Shown here: piece after piece, positions 41,830 through 54,350 of the stretch
Layout: every line of letters starts with the position of its first letter
Position numbering within the stretch: the first letter of the stretch is position 1
Assembly: GCA_032622095.1 (NCBI GenBank)
Contig: CP136063.1
Location: 63,003,897 to 63,067,896 of the forward strand
Reading direction: 5' to 3'
Source: Siphonodentalium dalli
Taxonomy: Eukaryota; Mollusca; Scaphopoda; Gadilida; Siphonodentaliidae
Length of the DNA stretch: 64,000 bases
The notes under the pieces: generated by a model
Database searches by the model: none
Told to the model about the DNA's origin: nothing
Seen by the model: only the letters and a program-made list of their open reading frames with translations
Position numbers and translations under genes: made by a program

Positions 41830-43225
41830 TGAAAATGTCCGGCACCTTAGTAGTACCACGTCTGCCCTAATAACATAGCTCCAGAAATCTTTAGGCGGTC
41901 TGTATATCTTTCACACATTTAATGTCGGAGACATCTGTTTTCGATTTGCTAAATTTTGGTGGTCAGGCTATGTTATGGCAGGGGAGCCGTCCACGCTCCA
42001 ATATGCCTCTACGATGGCGTTGGCTAGAAACAAAGAACATGCATGGAATGACATGCATTTTCTTTGGCTAAATGAGCATTGTATTTTTAATTTTAATTAC
42101 CATCTGGCGGCGTATACAACCGGGCTGCAACAAAAGTCCAAACTTGTTGACTGTTGTTGAATGTTGCAATTGTTGACTTTTTGTTGTCTGTATTTCAATG
42201 CACCGTGAGTTTGTTTTATGTTGAATTAGTATCACTTAAAAGAATTACGCCACCGATGACACACTGTCGAATGCAAGTACATTCTGGATATGAAAAAAAA
42301 TATCCCACAAAAGGCTGTGCCTGTGACTATAATTAAAAGACTATAATAATATGCCTTCAATTTTTATTTAGTTTCGATCTATTGCTACCGTAGAAAAATA
42401 TACATGATCACATATTATCAATCAATGCACATAATCTTTGACAAATAATATAGGCCGTTAGAGATTATGTATAAGTATGTTCCATTAAGGTCCGATAGCC
42501 CGCAGACATTTTTACATGTTCCTTGACGTTTTATCAGAAAAGCTTTGTACATAAAATGTGTTCTAAAGAAAAATTATTATATGCCAAATCCTACGAGTGA
42601 ACATAAACTTATTAATGGAACATACTTATATATACTTATTTGGTGTATCCATCGCCGATATTATTAATTCGCGAGAAATTAGCCAGAGGTAACTGATTTT
42701 TTAGCCTTTTCAGATGAATAATTCGATCAGAACGTCGCGCCAAAATGGTCTGACATAATCAACGTCACATTATTAATATTCAGTGAGGTTGAATTTGAGA
42801 ACAAATAAGCATATCATTAACCCGAAAAGTAGTACTATAGTAATAAAACTCAATTATATACAGCTAATGTTTATATAGTGAAAATGTGATTATATACTCA
42901 ACACCTCAGTTTCCTTCAGAGGTTTTAGTCGATGTATCTATTTTTCGTTTTATTGCTAATACCTTTGCATCAACTAAATGCACTGAGTATTTTGAATGTT
43001 CTAAAAGTGGTCATTCATCATATCTTATTCAGTTTTATTCACTTCCACTCATTCAAGATGAAAAATAACCAGAAGGAATGAACCAATGATCCTAATATTT
43101 CATTAAGCCTGCGTGCCTGTTGACCAGCCCTTTGCTATTATTTAAGCAATAAAACATATTTACACCCAAAAAAAATTTGCATCTGCTTACATGCCAGAAC
43201 AAGACAGTATTTTAGACATTCAAAA
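41830..43225. other. Unassigned intergenic, one inverted repeat
   Basis: TATAAGTATGTTCCATTAA at 42470-42488 is mirrored near 42611-42632. Otherwise AT-rich with no gene. Confidence 0.45.
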
Positions 43226-43239
43226 TTGATGAGATACCT

Positions 43240-43435
43240 TTTCAATCAGTGGGGGGGGGGTCTGAAAAAATTTCCAGGCACGTATGATCATTTTAATTTT
43301 TTCCGGCCACAGGGGACCCACCCACCCAATTTCTTCCGTTTCTGGCCTTTTTTCCAGGCAATTTTGGACACCCACCTTTTTTTTCCGTTTCAGGAAGTTT
43401 TTTCCGGTCAGTTTTGGACCCCCTTAAATTTGAGA
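43240..43435. repeat. GGGTGGGTG / TTTTTTCCGG dispersed family
   Basis: Poly-G at its start, then AGGCACGTATGAT, CCACCCACCC, and repeats of TTTTTTCCGG.CA.TTTTGGAC. Related to 880-1060 and 45180-45310. Confidence 0.5.
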
Positions 43436-43754
43436 AAACTTATCAATTGAGCAACCAAATAGCTGAATATCCTGCATTATCATAATTTATTGCGCTATAT
43501 TTGAATAGAACAGTGCATAATGAGATAACTATACTATTTGAATTTATCATATAAGTGTCATTAATCAAGAAATGTGTCAACATAATCACATTTCTAGGGA
43601 TATATAGGCAGAGTGCCAAGGGTTTTATTAACATTCATTTTCATAATATATAGTCACATGATCTAGTCACATAATCACATTTGAGTGTTCTACAGAATAC
43701 ATGGTACCGGTACAACAAATTTCAGATTATTTGATATTTTGATATTTGCTATGT

Positions 43755-43905
43755 GATATACAGTATTTAAATGCCCTAATTAATCGACTCCACAACCACA
43801 GCAGAATAATGGGTAATTTAATTTTAATTTCAGACTAAATCCTGAAAAATTACCCATTATTCTGCTGTGGTTATGGAGTCGTTTAATTAGGGCATTACTG
43901 TATTG
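43755..43905. mobile_element. Foldback element, ~55-bp arms
   Basis: ATGCCCTAATTAATCGACTC and CCACAGCAGAATAATGGGTA are mirrored with a few mismatches around a ~25-bp loop. TACAGTA lies outside both arms as a possible flank. Confidence 0.75.
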
Positions 43906-45179
43906 CTGGAATCAAATTGTTTATCAAAACATGTGGAAATACAACTGTTCATCCCAGTTCATCCCAGTTTGAAGAATAATGCTAATACCAAACATAACCA
44001 TGATATACATGCGTGACTCTTCTTGTGGCATCTCAGAGACCAGAACTGAGGAAACATGTTATAGCGTGTAATGGCAGGCTGGTAGCCACTGCCTGAAGTA
44101 ATAGGCTTCGTAATAATTGGGAATAATATGGATGGATAGCCCAATTTCACTTCTTTTTTGCTCACAATATCAGTGACGATAAAATCTTCGTTACTGTGAT
44201 TAACATTACAAGCTGATCCACATTAACATGAAAAACAATGTGAAATTGTTCAAGCTGGCCCGGCTGGCCTTCAATTTATTTTTTAAGATTTTGTTTAACG
44301 TTGTCAAAAGTCTATTTTATTCCATTATTTATTATATCTTTATTTCCAAGTCACATATGGTCAAGTGTGCTTTCATTTTATTGCTTATTTTCAGCTGAGT
44401 TCTGCATAGTTATTCTTATTTTGCTGTATTCAGTAGATGGAATCCTGATTAAATTTTATTTTTCCAATAGCGCAGTGTCTAGTTCACCTAGTACAAACGC
44501 TATCGCATGCCAAATGGGGTGGGATGCTGAAAAATCGCAAGCCAATTTGCGCGCGATTTAGTTTGCCGTGTCCCGCGTGACTCAGCATCGCATGCGAATA
44601 TGTTTCGATTGTAAAATTCAAAGAAATGTAACTCTAACATACCCGTTATTTAGTAAAAAATCATACCAAAAGAATGACACCACAAAGAGACACGTTTCAA
44701 AAACACTATAGGAAAAATCACTTTTAGGGTGGGTGGGCTTGGGGGAGGCGGACGGCACTTCAAACTGTTATTGAAAATGTTAAACGTTAAGCAACGTCAC
44801 CCCTTTTTCAAATTGATATCGAGGCAGTCAGGTCGCGCCAGCGACCGCTACCGCGGGGGCCTGATGGCTCATAAAAACAACTCTATATATAAGCGCCCGC
44901 GGCTACCACTTTATAGCATCAAGGGTAGACTGAGCAAATCGAGACGGGATGCTGGTCTCGCCAAACTCTCCAGACGGCATCGACATATCAAAACGCATGC
45001 GATTCTCGCCTATCGTATCCGTATTTGGACGAGATTGTAAGACCATAGCCTGGTCTAGTTCTATCAAGTTGAATTTGGGTTATTGTTGGCCATTGTGCAA
45101 CTGATCCAACTTCTGATAACCTCTATATGTAGTATAGCATTACTATTAACTATATATGACCTGTTTCTGTTCAAAACAC
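43906..45179. other. Unassigned; includes a GC-rich stretch
   Basis: 44500-45040 is GC-richer than its surroundings and holds a 103-residue basic frame (44729-45040) with no recognisable domain. It may be a retroelement remnant. Confidence 0.35.
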
Positions 45180-45310
45180 ATCAAAATAAGACTCAATAGC
45201 AGGAATGGAAAAAAAATTTGGCATATGGAAAAAACTGTTTGGACCCAAAGAGACACCCACCCACCCCATCATACGTGCCTGGAATTTTTTTCCGACCCCC
45301 CCCCCCCTGT
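45180..45310. repeat. ATACGTGCCTGGAATTTTTT family copy
   Basis: Contains AATGGAAAAAAAATTTGG, CACCCACCCACCCC, ATACGTGCCTGGAATTTTTT and a C-run. Related to 880-1060. Confidence 0.55.
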
Positions 45311-45464
45311 TTCAATTGCATTTTATGCATGTATTGGGTTAATGATATCTAATCATAATTTCAGTATTCACCATGTAATGTCCAATTTGTAATATAGTTT
45401 TTGGTTTGATTTTACTATAACTATTATCTTCCGTTGATCATAAGTTTCCTGAAAACTGCTACGA

Positions 45465-45530
45465 ATCCTGGTCCATTTCAGTGGACCATCGTAGCCTACG
45501 ATGGTCCACTGAAGTGGACCAGGATTCTGT
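45465..45530. repeat. 64-bp near-perfect palindrome, no loop
   Basis: GAATCCTGGTCCATTTCAGT and GGACCATCGTAG are followed by their complement, with a single mismatch (ATTTC/ACTTC). Would extrude as a cruciform. Confidence 0.9.
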
Positions 45531-45689
45531 GAATTCCAGAATGTTGCTAAACATGAGGCTAATGAGTCATTATAGCTGCCTATATATCCCTATATATATA
45601 CCAACAAGTATGGCACTAACATGCTTACAAACAACATTACATGCCCAATACTTGTAAATTGTTTGAAAAAAAACCATTTTGAAAAAAAT

Positions 45690-45800
45690 TTACAAGCATG
45701 GAAAAATGTTTTTTTCCTGCCTCTGGACCACCCACCCGACCCTATATATCCAGGGTACAAGGACGGAGTGGGTGGGTGGTTCCGAGCCGCGATATAACAA
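45690..45800. repeat. GGGTGGGTGG family copy
   Basis: CACCCACCCGACCC followed by GAGTGGGTGGGTGG with A/T-rich flanks. Weak copy of the same dispersed family. Confidence 0.4.
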
Positions 45801-46029
45801 TTCTTCCGGCCTCTTGAATTTTTTTGCCATCTGTCATCTTAAAAACATAGAAACACATGTAGCCAAAGTGAATTCAAAGGCTTATATTCTTACTATAGAA
45901 CAAAATAGAGCCTTAATAATGTAAGGGGGCTCAATGTGAGAAAATGTTCCATTCAAATTCTTTTTAAAACCTTCTTTAGTCTAAACCAGGGGGTGGGTCC
46001 GTTTTTTTTATTAGGCGCGAATTTATAAC

Positions 46030-46495
46030 TGAGCGAATTATAGTACGATACAGTATTTTTCCGATAAATTTATTTTAAATTATGTTAGATTCTGAGACCG
46101 GAGTGAACTATATAATAATTCGGTATTACAGTTGTCTGAAAACACTGATCTGACTGCACTTGCTGACAGTCAGGTTATTTATAAGTTATCATTAGAAATT
46201 GTGGAAATTTATAATTAGTGTATAATTTATACATGTGGTCTATTTTCACAACTTTCCAGTTGAAGGTGGGAATTGTTACTATGGTTCATACGTGTCGTTA
46301 ATTCATTGTATATACAATTTATTTCATAACTCCAACATGTTGGGTTAAAGTTCACGAGAACACGATGGAAGCTTTAGATTTATACATGAATTGTCGCCAC
46401 CATTATTTATTTGGGTTTATGTATATTCCCAAGGTGCGCGAATTCAAAGTGCGCGAATTTAAAAATGAGCGAAAAATAGTACTGCGCGAATGTAA
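46030..46495 (+). repeat. Dispersed ~470-bp repeat (inverted copy at 37150-37620)
   Basis: Ends in GTGCGCGAATT.AAA and AATAGTACTGCGCGAAT words. Collinear with 37150-37620 in reverse. Confidence 0.75.
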
Positions 46496-46547
46496 ATACG
46501 AGTAAGGTAGCACGAATTTGGACCGGAAATTGGAAATGATAGATTTA

Positions 46548-48741
46548 GTCTGGTCGATAAACTAAAATTTTAGGGTCAACCTAGAAAAAATTTGGACTAA
46601 GTTGGTTTCTATTCCATTTTGAAGAGGAATATATCCTCTATAACATATCCAAAATCCGCTAAAATCCGCTTTGAGCATTTTCTGTAATACAAGATGGTGT
46701 CCATGATGGCAGTTGGTATAGAAAAATCCTGAATTCGGTGGTAGGTGCGCCAACAAATACCAAATTAGTGATAAAATAAAATTCACACAAACAATCCTTA
46801 ATCGTAAACCATATCGGTAGAATGTCTGTTCAAAATGGCCGCCAAAATGGACAAAATCGAATGAAATTTTCAATTTGCTGACAATTGAATAGCTGGTTAT
46901 ACAAGAACGAACAGGCCGTCGAATTATACGAGGAAGAAGATTTCAGAGTATAAGGGGAGCTATTAATAATAGTATGTAAGAATTCTCTCTAATGTATCTC
47001 GCGAGAGAGCAACCGAAAGCCAGGTCTCATACAACGATTGAATGTGGACTTTTTGGGCGCCAAGAAATAGAAGAATAACGCAGTTTTATGTGTACTGTTT
47101 ATCTTGAATCGTGTAATATATGTGTATTAAAACAGTTAAATCTGATCTAATAGGGATGTATTCATTGTGTGACCTTTTCTAGAAGCAGAAATATATGTAA
47201 TGAAAACAGTCTCACGAATGTGACCGATAATCATTTATTTCTTGAACCTGCAACACACAGTCTGTCAAAATTCACTACTATAGAACAGTATGAGAGCTAT
47301 TCATATGGTACTAGGTAAAATGTGTAGATCCTATTGTCCGTGTCTTAAAATAGTAGTCATAGTTGCCTCCGGTCAAGTGATTAAACACGAATATTTCACT
47401 TTTATCACTCAAATACATGGTGGTATACCATGTACGCAATTTATCAAAATACAAAGGATTACAATAGACTATCTTCAATAAATTCTCAACATAACCCAAT
47501 TTGCCTACATACTCTATGGCAGAGACTGTCTTTATACCTGGAAATTATGTGCACTTAAATGCACTAAGGCCACATATACGCGAAACGTACGACCTTTTTC
47601 TGCAACCGCATTGCCGCGTTTACACATTCTCCCTAATGTTACACATATCTGCTGCATTCAAAACCATAAATAGCAACATTGAGTGAATGGTAAACGCAGA
47701 ACTGATAACTGTAAACGCTGATGACCTGATATTTAGCGCAAATATGTGGGTGGCAATGGTAACATAATTTCAAACAACAAGATACTGACAACTAATAGTG
47801 TGTATTGCGTGGTACATATTCATGTTGTACAGTGCCGATTAAAGTAATTTGAACATAATTGTCTACTAAGAAACCGGTTTGGGAGCACCATGAAAATTAG
47901 TACTAAATAAAATGTACGATGTACAGTCTCTTCGATCTAGTGAGATAGGGTACTATTATGTTGAAGAGATAAGTGTTTCTTGACAGTATAATCAGCATTA
48001 CGACATACGTGTATGGTTTATTGTCACGGAGAGTGTTGAAAATTCTGGAAATATAACTAGTATTTACACAGATAGGGTGGGCACTTCAGTTTCTGCTTTA
48101 CATTCAATAATTAACCATCATTCCAAAAAGGAAACTACCACGCACTGTGTGACGAAATATTACTTCGTGTGTTGCATGCCCGAAATAACTGTTTTTGGTC
48201 TGACTGTTGGATGTATTCTAATAAGAAAACCCGAACGTAAATCATTGGGTTAACGTGCGTAGCAGTGATCGATAAACCATTCAGATAGATCTGTTTTAAT
48301 TATATGTGTACCTTTAAAGATATATAACAACATTCTTGTAAATTACAAATGTGTATTTTCGCTTATAGGGGGTTATCCAATATGTTACTTTCATCGTAGC
48401 ATGGATTGTAGTTGCGGCCATTTTGACAGCCATTTCATCGCCGCGATTGCATTGTTTTCTGTCGTTGTCACTCTATTCGCCCCCTATACTCTTTTACACA
48501 AACTGGTATATATCGGATGGAGGATTAATGCATTCTGGTGTCGCCGATGAGGGATATTGTAGAAAAACGTACTTCGCAAGGTCGAAAAATTAGCATTTTT
48601 TTAAATCTCTGTAAAAAAGTTTGCTCAAAGCGGATTTTAGCGGATTTTGGATATGTTGTAGAGGAAATATTCCTCTTCAAAATGGAATAAAAACCAACTT
48701 AGTCCAAATTTTTTCTAGGTCAAACCTTTTATCGACCAGAC
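46548..48741. mobile_element. 2.2-kb element with ~115-130-bp terminal inverted repeats
   Basis: The left end GTCTGGTCGATAAA and following blocks (AAAAAATTTGGACTAAGTTGG, CATTTTGAAGAGGAATAT, AAAATCCGCT) recur inverted at 48627-48741, ending TTTATCGACCAGAC. TA lies immediately outside both ends (46546-46547 and 48742-48743). The interior has no frame above ~100 residues and no transposase motif, so it is non-autonomous. Confidence 0.8.
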
Positions 48742-48743
48742 TA

Positions 48744-50018
48744 ATTATGCGGCAATCGGCGTCTGCATTATAATTTATACAGGAAAACACTGGTTCGATA
48801 CTTATCAAATTGGCCACACTTTTAAACCCAAAATTTATTTAGCAAGCTCCAATTACTCCGGGACGCCAGCTAGGACACACTAATACAATTTTTTTTAATT
48901 GAAAATGAAACTTACACCACCTTATCTATACAATTATGTACCATCGCTAACGATGGTGTCAATTTTTTTCATTTAATATTATTTTCTTATTATTTTATAT
49001 TATTATATAAGTTGATTATAATAACGGAATTTGCGTTACTGATCAAAATCATTTACTGATCAAAGTCATCAAACGACTAATATGCCCCTATCACGGGGTA
49101 GGAACAGCTCCACGAGAGAGAATATACCTCTTCCGATTTTGGTCCAGTTCAATTATCGATTTCTGGTCCATGAGTTAACTTATGAGTTTTTGTGGAAAAT
49201 TACTACAATTCCTATGATTACTCCATAGATATGGCATAAAATAGACCATGCATAGAACACCACGACAATGAACGTGTTTAAATACTGAAGATCGTACGAG
49301 ATTCTATATAAAACCGATAAACATTAATTGTTAACTAATTTCATGACTTTGCGGATATAGACGTGTTGTACTAGACCATTTACCAAACTTGCGTATTGCA
49401 ACAATTTACCCTTTAGAGATTAATTCCAAACAAAACTGAGTCTAATTTGGAGTTTTATTTCGAACATATGAACACATGTATATATTTCGTCGTTGTGGAA
49501 AACTTGCGTTATTAACGTTGGGAAAATCACCAGTGACCGTGCGCAGATCGGAAGTGAACTCATGCAAAACTCGGAGGAGGTAATCTAGACTTCCTCGCGG
49601 TGCAGTTCCTATAACCCGTGAAATATATTGAAAATTTCTTAGGTGAACTGGCAGATTTATAATGTCGACAAAGAGAGATCATTCTATACTGTCAGAAAAC
49701 TGGTCATTTCGCATCTGAGGAAAAAATGTGGTATTATTTTTGTTAAGTTCCACAATTGTGTCGCCGCATAATATAAAATGCCCAGTATTTTAAACATCGA
49801 GACCGTGGATGGGGTGGGTGGGATATTTGGATTATTCGTACAGCGGGGGGGGGGGGGGGGGGGGGTCCTGTTGAGTTAATATGCTGTCCGAAAATTCGAC
49901 GGCACCAACTGCAAGGACGATTTGGGTTTTAATTTGCCGCGCTTGTTCGTTTCGCCCCGGCACCAGCTAGTAGTTTATATCATTCAGGGCAGATCAGTTC
50001 AAGAAACAGTTTAAAAAA

Positions 50019-50094
<76 letters not shown>

Positions 50095-50804
50095 TCTTGT
50101 TAACTTATGAGTATTTAAATGAATGGTACTGATTTATTTCCGCGCCGGTACAGTGGACTGGTGGCAATTTAACGTCGACGTCTGTCAGACGGAGAAGTTT
50201 GACACCAAAGAGGGATAATTCTATACTGTGATGAAAAAAATCTGGCTTGAACATGAGTCTGTTGCTGGACCGAAAATACGCTCTTCCGACACCGCACTAA
50301 GATAGCAATATACATGTAATTTATAATATGAATTTATGAAGTGAGTGGTTGTTCGTTAGACGGAATTCGCATTTATGTTTGCACTGTCATTTGCGATAGA
50401 TATAATTTAAGAACATTTTTGTACCATGGTGTTTGAGAGAGTACATAATTAGCACATATTAATTTGTTTCATACATACTCTCAATAGTTGATCAGTTATG
50501 TCACGAATGCCAACGTTTGAAAATTCAAACCGTGCAACCAATAGAACCAGTTTTTGCGGATATAATATAATACAAGGATTCAAGATTTCAAAATTCATGA
50601 TTGAAGAAGAAATTTTAATTTGATACTAAAATAAAACTATTGAGTAACAGAATGGGTTCACAACTGCAGGTTCTATATATAATTATGATACTTAGCAATC
50701 TGTACTTTGAATTATTTGTGATTTATATTCTTCAATAAAATAATTTATTCGTGAGTAAAAATAGAGTAATTTTTTTTTTACTCATTTTTTAGTAAATTTT
50801 CTTA
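48744..50804. other. Unassigned; microsatellites
   Basis: G-run of 21 at 49845-49865 and (AT)36 at 50021-50092. A short palindrome ACCATCGCTAACGATGGT occurs near 48942. No gene recognised. Confidence 0.5.
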
Positions 50805-51100
50805 GTTGGACTTAGAAAATTCCGCTAATTAAAAAAAAGGAGAAGTAGATCTGTAAATAGTATAAGGGCAGATTTCTAACATAATTCTAATGTGCACTGA
50901 TGTTAGAAAGTCTGACTTAGAAAATTCCGCTAAATTTTATAAAGCAGGACTTGATCAAAAGTATAAAGGACAGATTTCTAACATAATTCTAATGTGCACT
51001 GACGTTAGAAAGCCGGACTTAGAGAATTACGCTAAATCTTATAAGTAGGAGTTGGTGAAAAGAATAAAGGACAGATTTCTAACATAATTCTAACGTGGTT
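50805..51100 (+). repeat. ~102-bp tandem repeat, three units
   Basis: Each unit carries GACTTAGAAAATTCCGCTAA, AAGGACAGATTTCTAACATA and ATTCTAATGTGCACTGA. The word spacing is ~102 bp. Confidence 0.85.
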
Positions 51101-51274
51101 TACGTCGACAGCCGGTTAAAAGTTGCTGCATTGAAATGAGCGCTCTGCTTTCATACAAGATCTAAGTTAGCCTAGCCAATTAGGACATAAAACTAACATA
51201 ATTCTAAGGTGCTCTAACGTGTTTCTACCCAAATCATACGTGAAGTTTCTGTACGGGAAGCTTCGATCAGCTTC

Positions 51275-51804
51275 TTAAAGGTGGATTATCTCTTTGTAAA
51301 CATGTATTATATAGTTACCGGGGTATAAAATATTAGATTTGAATCGAAGACTCATGTCCGGAAATGCTTCTATCGATTAATATTAATTTTATTTCGAATA
51401 TTTTCTGGTCTAAACAGGTGTGTTTGTTCAGCTAACGAACAATAGTGGTTACTGTTAACAGAGACCAGAAATTATATATTGTGCAATTTTGTCACAAATA
51501 AACGTTAATTATACTCATTACCGCTTATATCTGTGGAACAAAACAATACAAACAACCAATCTGTGATATGTGACATTCGTTGCGTAGCCGTAGGAACATC
51601 CCAGTGCTCTATATCGCAATACGGTCTCATCCGAATGGTCGGTTCTAAAAATAGTAACATAAACGGGCCCGATTTAATATTCGAAATAAAATCAATACTA
51701 ATTGATAGAAGCTTTTCCGGACATAGGTCTTCAGTTGATATATATTATTTTATACCCACGCAACTATTTAAAATTTGTTATTTAAAGAGATAATCCATCT
51801 TTAA
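51275..51804 (-). mobile_element. TTAA MITE family 1 (reverse)
   Basis: Canonical ends, 530 bp. It lies at the border of relic locus D; the homologous locus A near 24800 reads on without it. Confidence 0.93.
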
Positions 51805-52480
51805 CTCTTCCCTGTACAGCGACATAATGCCATCGAATCCATTATTTTATAAACTCAATCATCTGAGGATATGTGAGTCCAACGGTTTCCACATAACACA
51901 TTACTGGCCAAGTTTGAGAGAGTTCTAATACTTCGGTTATGTGACATAATTTCTTTGTCTTTTCAGTCACCTAATTTCGAGGGTATGAATATACAATTAA
52001 TATCGCCGTCCAAAGTGAGGCCAAATATACCAACTATTTTCCGTTGGAAGTAATACATCACTTAATTTCGAGAAAATAGATATGTTGTCATGTTTCAGGA
52101 CGGACAGAACGTCTTCAGACACACATCCGGTGGATTCTCATAAGTCTTGTCTGACTCAATGTCACATCGAACTTCTTCTCGCAAGCGTCGTACTTGTAAG
52201 GGCGTTCACCAGTGTGTGTTGTCAGACTGACTGGGGACAATCTTACATACTCGTACACGTCACACTTGTATGGGCGATCGACCGTGGATTATCTTCTGTG
52301 CTGGTATGACTGAAAGCTATTGGACACATGTCACACTCGTATGGTCGACTACATGTGTGGATTCTTTTGTCAGGGAACCGGACTCTCCAAATGTTTTCGG
52401 CCATAAGTCACACTCGTATGGGCGATAGCCGCTATGGATTATCGGGTTGACTTTGTCATGAAAATCGTCCAGCGCCCGTA
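51805..52480 (-). pseudogene. Zinc-finger relic locus D (inverted copy of locus A)
   Basis: 51810-52075 matches 24461-24810, and 52080-52480 matches 24010-24460, both inverted. Minus-strand finger pieces include ERPYKYDACEKKFDVTLSQT-like sequence near 52190 and HTGNRPYECD-like pieces near 52340. Broken by stops. Confidence 0.75.
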
Positions 52481-52494
52481 AAAATGTATTGAGT

Positions 52495-52712
52495 GTTTAC
52501 TTCAAAAGCTGTAATTTTTTTATTACAAAAGTGGAGACATGGTTTTTTTTACTACAAAAGCTGGCGTTTTTTACTACAAAAGCGGAGACCTCACTTTACT
52601 ACAAAAGCTGGCGATTTTATTACAAAAGTGGTGAGGTACTTCAAAAGTTGGCAATTTTTACTTCAAAAGTGGAGACCTACTTCAAATGTGTTCAGTTACT
52701 TCAAAAGCCGGC
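52495..52712 (+). repeat. CAAAAG-core minisatellite, copy D
   Basis: Same unit order as copies A and B, entered through the same TTTGTCATGAAAATCGT..AATGTATTGAG flank. Confidence 0.85.
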
Positions 52713-53375
52713 GTAACACTAGTCCTAGGCATCTCCATGTGTGACAAATATTTCATCTGTGGATAAACTGTAATAGTGCAGCTTGTGTTGCCAATTCTGG
52801 ACCACCAGAGACTGTCAGAACTCGGTGGTACAACTACCCTGGAGATTCACACCCCACTAGACACCGACGTCATGGAATCGCTAGCGGTTACACAACTATT
52901 GGCGAGTCATTTTATTCAGAAGAGCACTTCAATAAATCCGACATTTGACGAATACTAGCACACCATCGCCAGTAGACTATTACTATTCACATATATACTA
53001 TATTTTCTATTTGTAGGAAAGGAAAGTTATGTTTCTTCATTGATATATGTAGATCGACCATTCTGAAACTGCATCTGAATCCATGAATAATGATTTGGAA
53101 AAATATTCATTGCCTCTTAATACTTGTAGCACAAGTGATAATAGTTCAATAGAGGGTGACGATGCAGGATACCAACTATTTAGTTTTAGATTTATATTGA
53201 CTTGATATTAAACGGTTGGTCGGAGAAATTTTGATATATATCCCGTCGACGTGTAGGTTTACTTTATTTATTTCTTCTGAAAGTTGTGCTAGTAATTTGT
53301 GTATGTGTATTGTGTCGTTTTATATAGCTAATATAATCGGCGTTTGATATCGGGACTTCTCATTCTGGATTTTTG
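52713..53375. other. Unassigned intergenic
   Basis: 53205-53357 is the repeat related to 20733-20900. Otherwise nothing recognised. Confidence 0.45.
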
Positions 53376-53376
53376 T

Positions 53377-53405
53377 TCTATCTATCTATCTATCTATCTA
53401 TCTAT
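53377..53405 (+). repeat. (TCTA)7 microsatellite
   Basis: Pure tetranucleotide run. Confidence 0.95.
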
Positions 53406-53499
53406 AGGTTTCTCCTAACCTTCATTATGCTGAATTTTAAAGGAGGCGCATGAGGTGTAACTATACAATTTTTGTGCAATATTTTTGGTGAATTTTGGA

Positions 53500-53780
53500 T
53501 TATATTTAAAAACATGATAAAACTCAGGTTTGGTACAGGTTGGTTATGGGAGTTTAAAGTGGTCGCTATAGAGAGTAGATTTGAATTTGTCCAGGTCTGT
53601 GAGGGTAGCAATAGAAGGGTCGAGATAATTCCATGCAAGGATAGTGCGAGGGTAGAATGAGGTGCGGATGTATTTGGGTCCAGTATAAAAGAGCACGAAT
53701 TAATTACCTCTCGATGTTGTGAGGGGAGCGGTGTCTCGTATGTTGACAATGTTGTTTTTTATTTTATAGAACATGACAAG
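53500..53780 (-). pseudogene. Reverse-transcriptase C-terminal tail
   Basis: One minus-strand frame reads KYIRTSFYPRTILAWNYLDP and then SIATLTDLDKFKSTLYSDHF, the standard ending of jockey-like reverse transcriptases (SF.PRTI..WN.L then F-K-x-x-L), followed by a stop. 5'-truncated. Confidence 0.65.
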
Positions 53781-53914
53781 TGATTGGTACAAACGCCGCT
53801 GTTCTAGAGTAGGCCATTGTAGCTCTCTTCGTATATTATATTATTCTGATTATAGTATCTGTATCTGTATTTTTCCGGCGCAGGAGCCTCTCGGCTGTTG
53901 TCGCGTCGTTGCTA

Positions 53915-54181
53915 CTACTCTGGTGTTTCTCCTGTTGTATTCCCCGAGCATGCGTAATCTTCTATACTGTTCCAGTCCCTGATCGTTCTCACGAAGAATG
54001 AATGTTTATATTGTTCCGTGTTGGCTCTTATTGGTTCGAACGATCGTGAGTTGATACACTCTTGGCTCGAAATTATGTTATCACTTTTGTGGTCTGGAAA
54101 CTTTTTTGCTCGAATTTTCCTTCTTTTCTTATCCTTTAGTAAATCATGTGTGTGTATGGCTGGGATTATCCCCTCAACCAC
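53915..54181 (-). pseudogene. Second reverse-transcriptase C-terminal tail
   Basis: The minus-strand frame contains NTEQYKHSFFVRTIRDWNSI, the same RT-tail signature as its neighbour but from a different element. Upstream residues (PAIHTHDLLKDKKRRKIRAK) fit the preceding linker. The frame runs past the signature into unrelated sequence. Confidence 0.6.
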
Positions 54182-54345
54182 CTTACCGGTATATGGCTAT
54201 TTGTTATCTTTTTTATTAATATGTCTATTTCATCGTTCTTGTATGGCGTATATATATACATGTAGATATACACACACCCATGTGTGAGTTATGCATTTGT
54301 ATGTCAGATATGGGTTATCCTTGTGACCATTTGAGTGATACATCT
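54182..54345 (+). repeat. Dispersed repeat, copy of 2715-2870
   Basis: See 2715-2870. Followed by a direct duplication of GTGTTTCATATATGATTATT near 54374 and 54440. Confidence 0.65.
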
Positions 54346-54350
54346 GATAC

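Noticed and set aside
44729-45040. 103-residue basic frame as a gene
   Set aside because: No recognisable domain, no splice context, and the start lies in a G-rich low-complexity run.
49845-50092. G21 and (AT)36 tracts as regulatory structures
   Set aside because: Simple-sequence tracts are frequent in such genomes, and nothing nearby suggests a promoter or origin.
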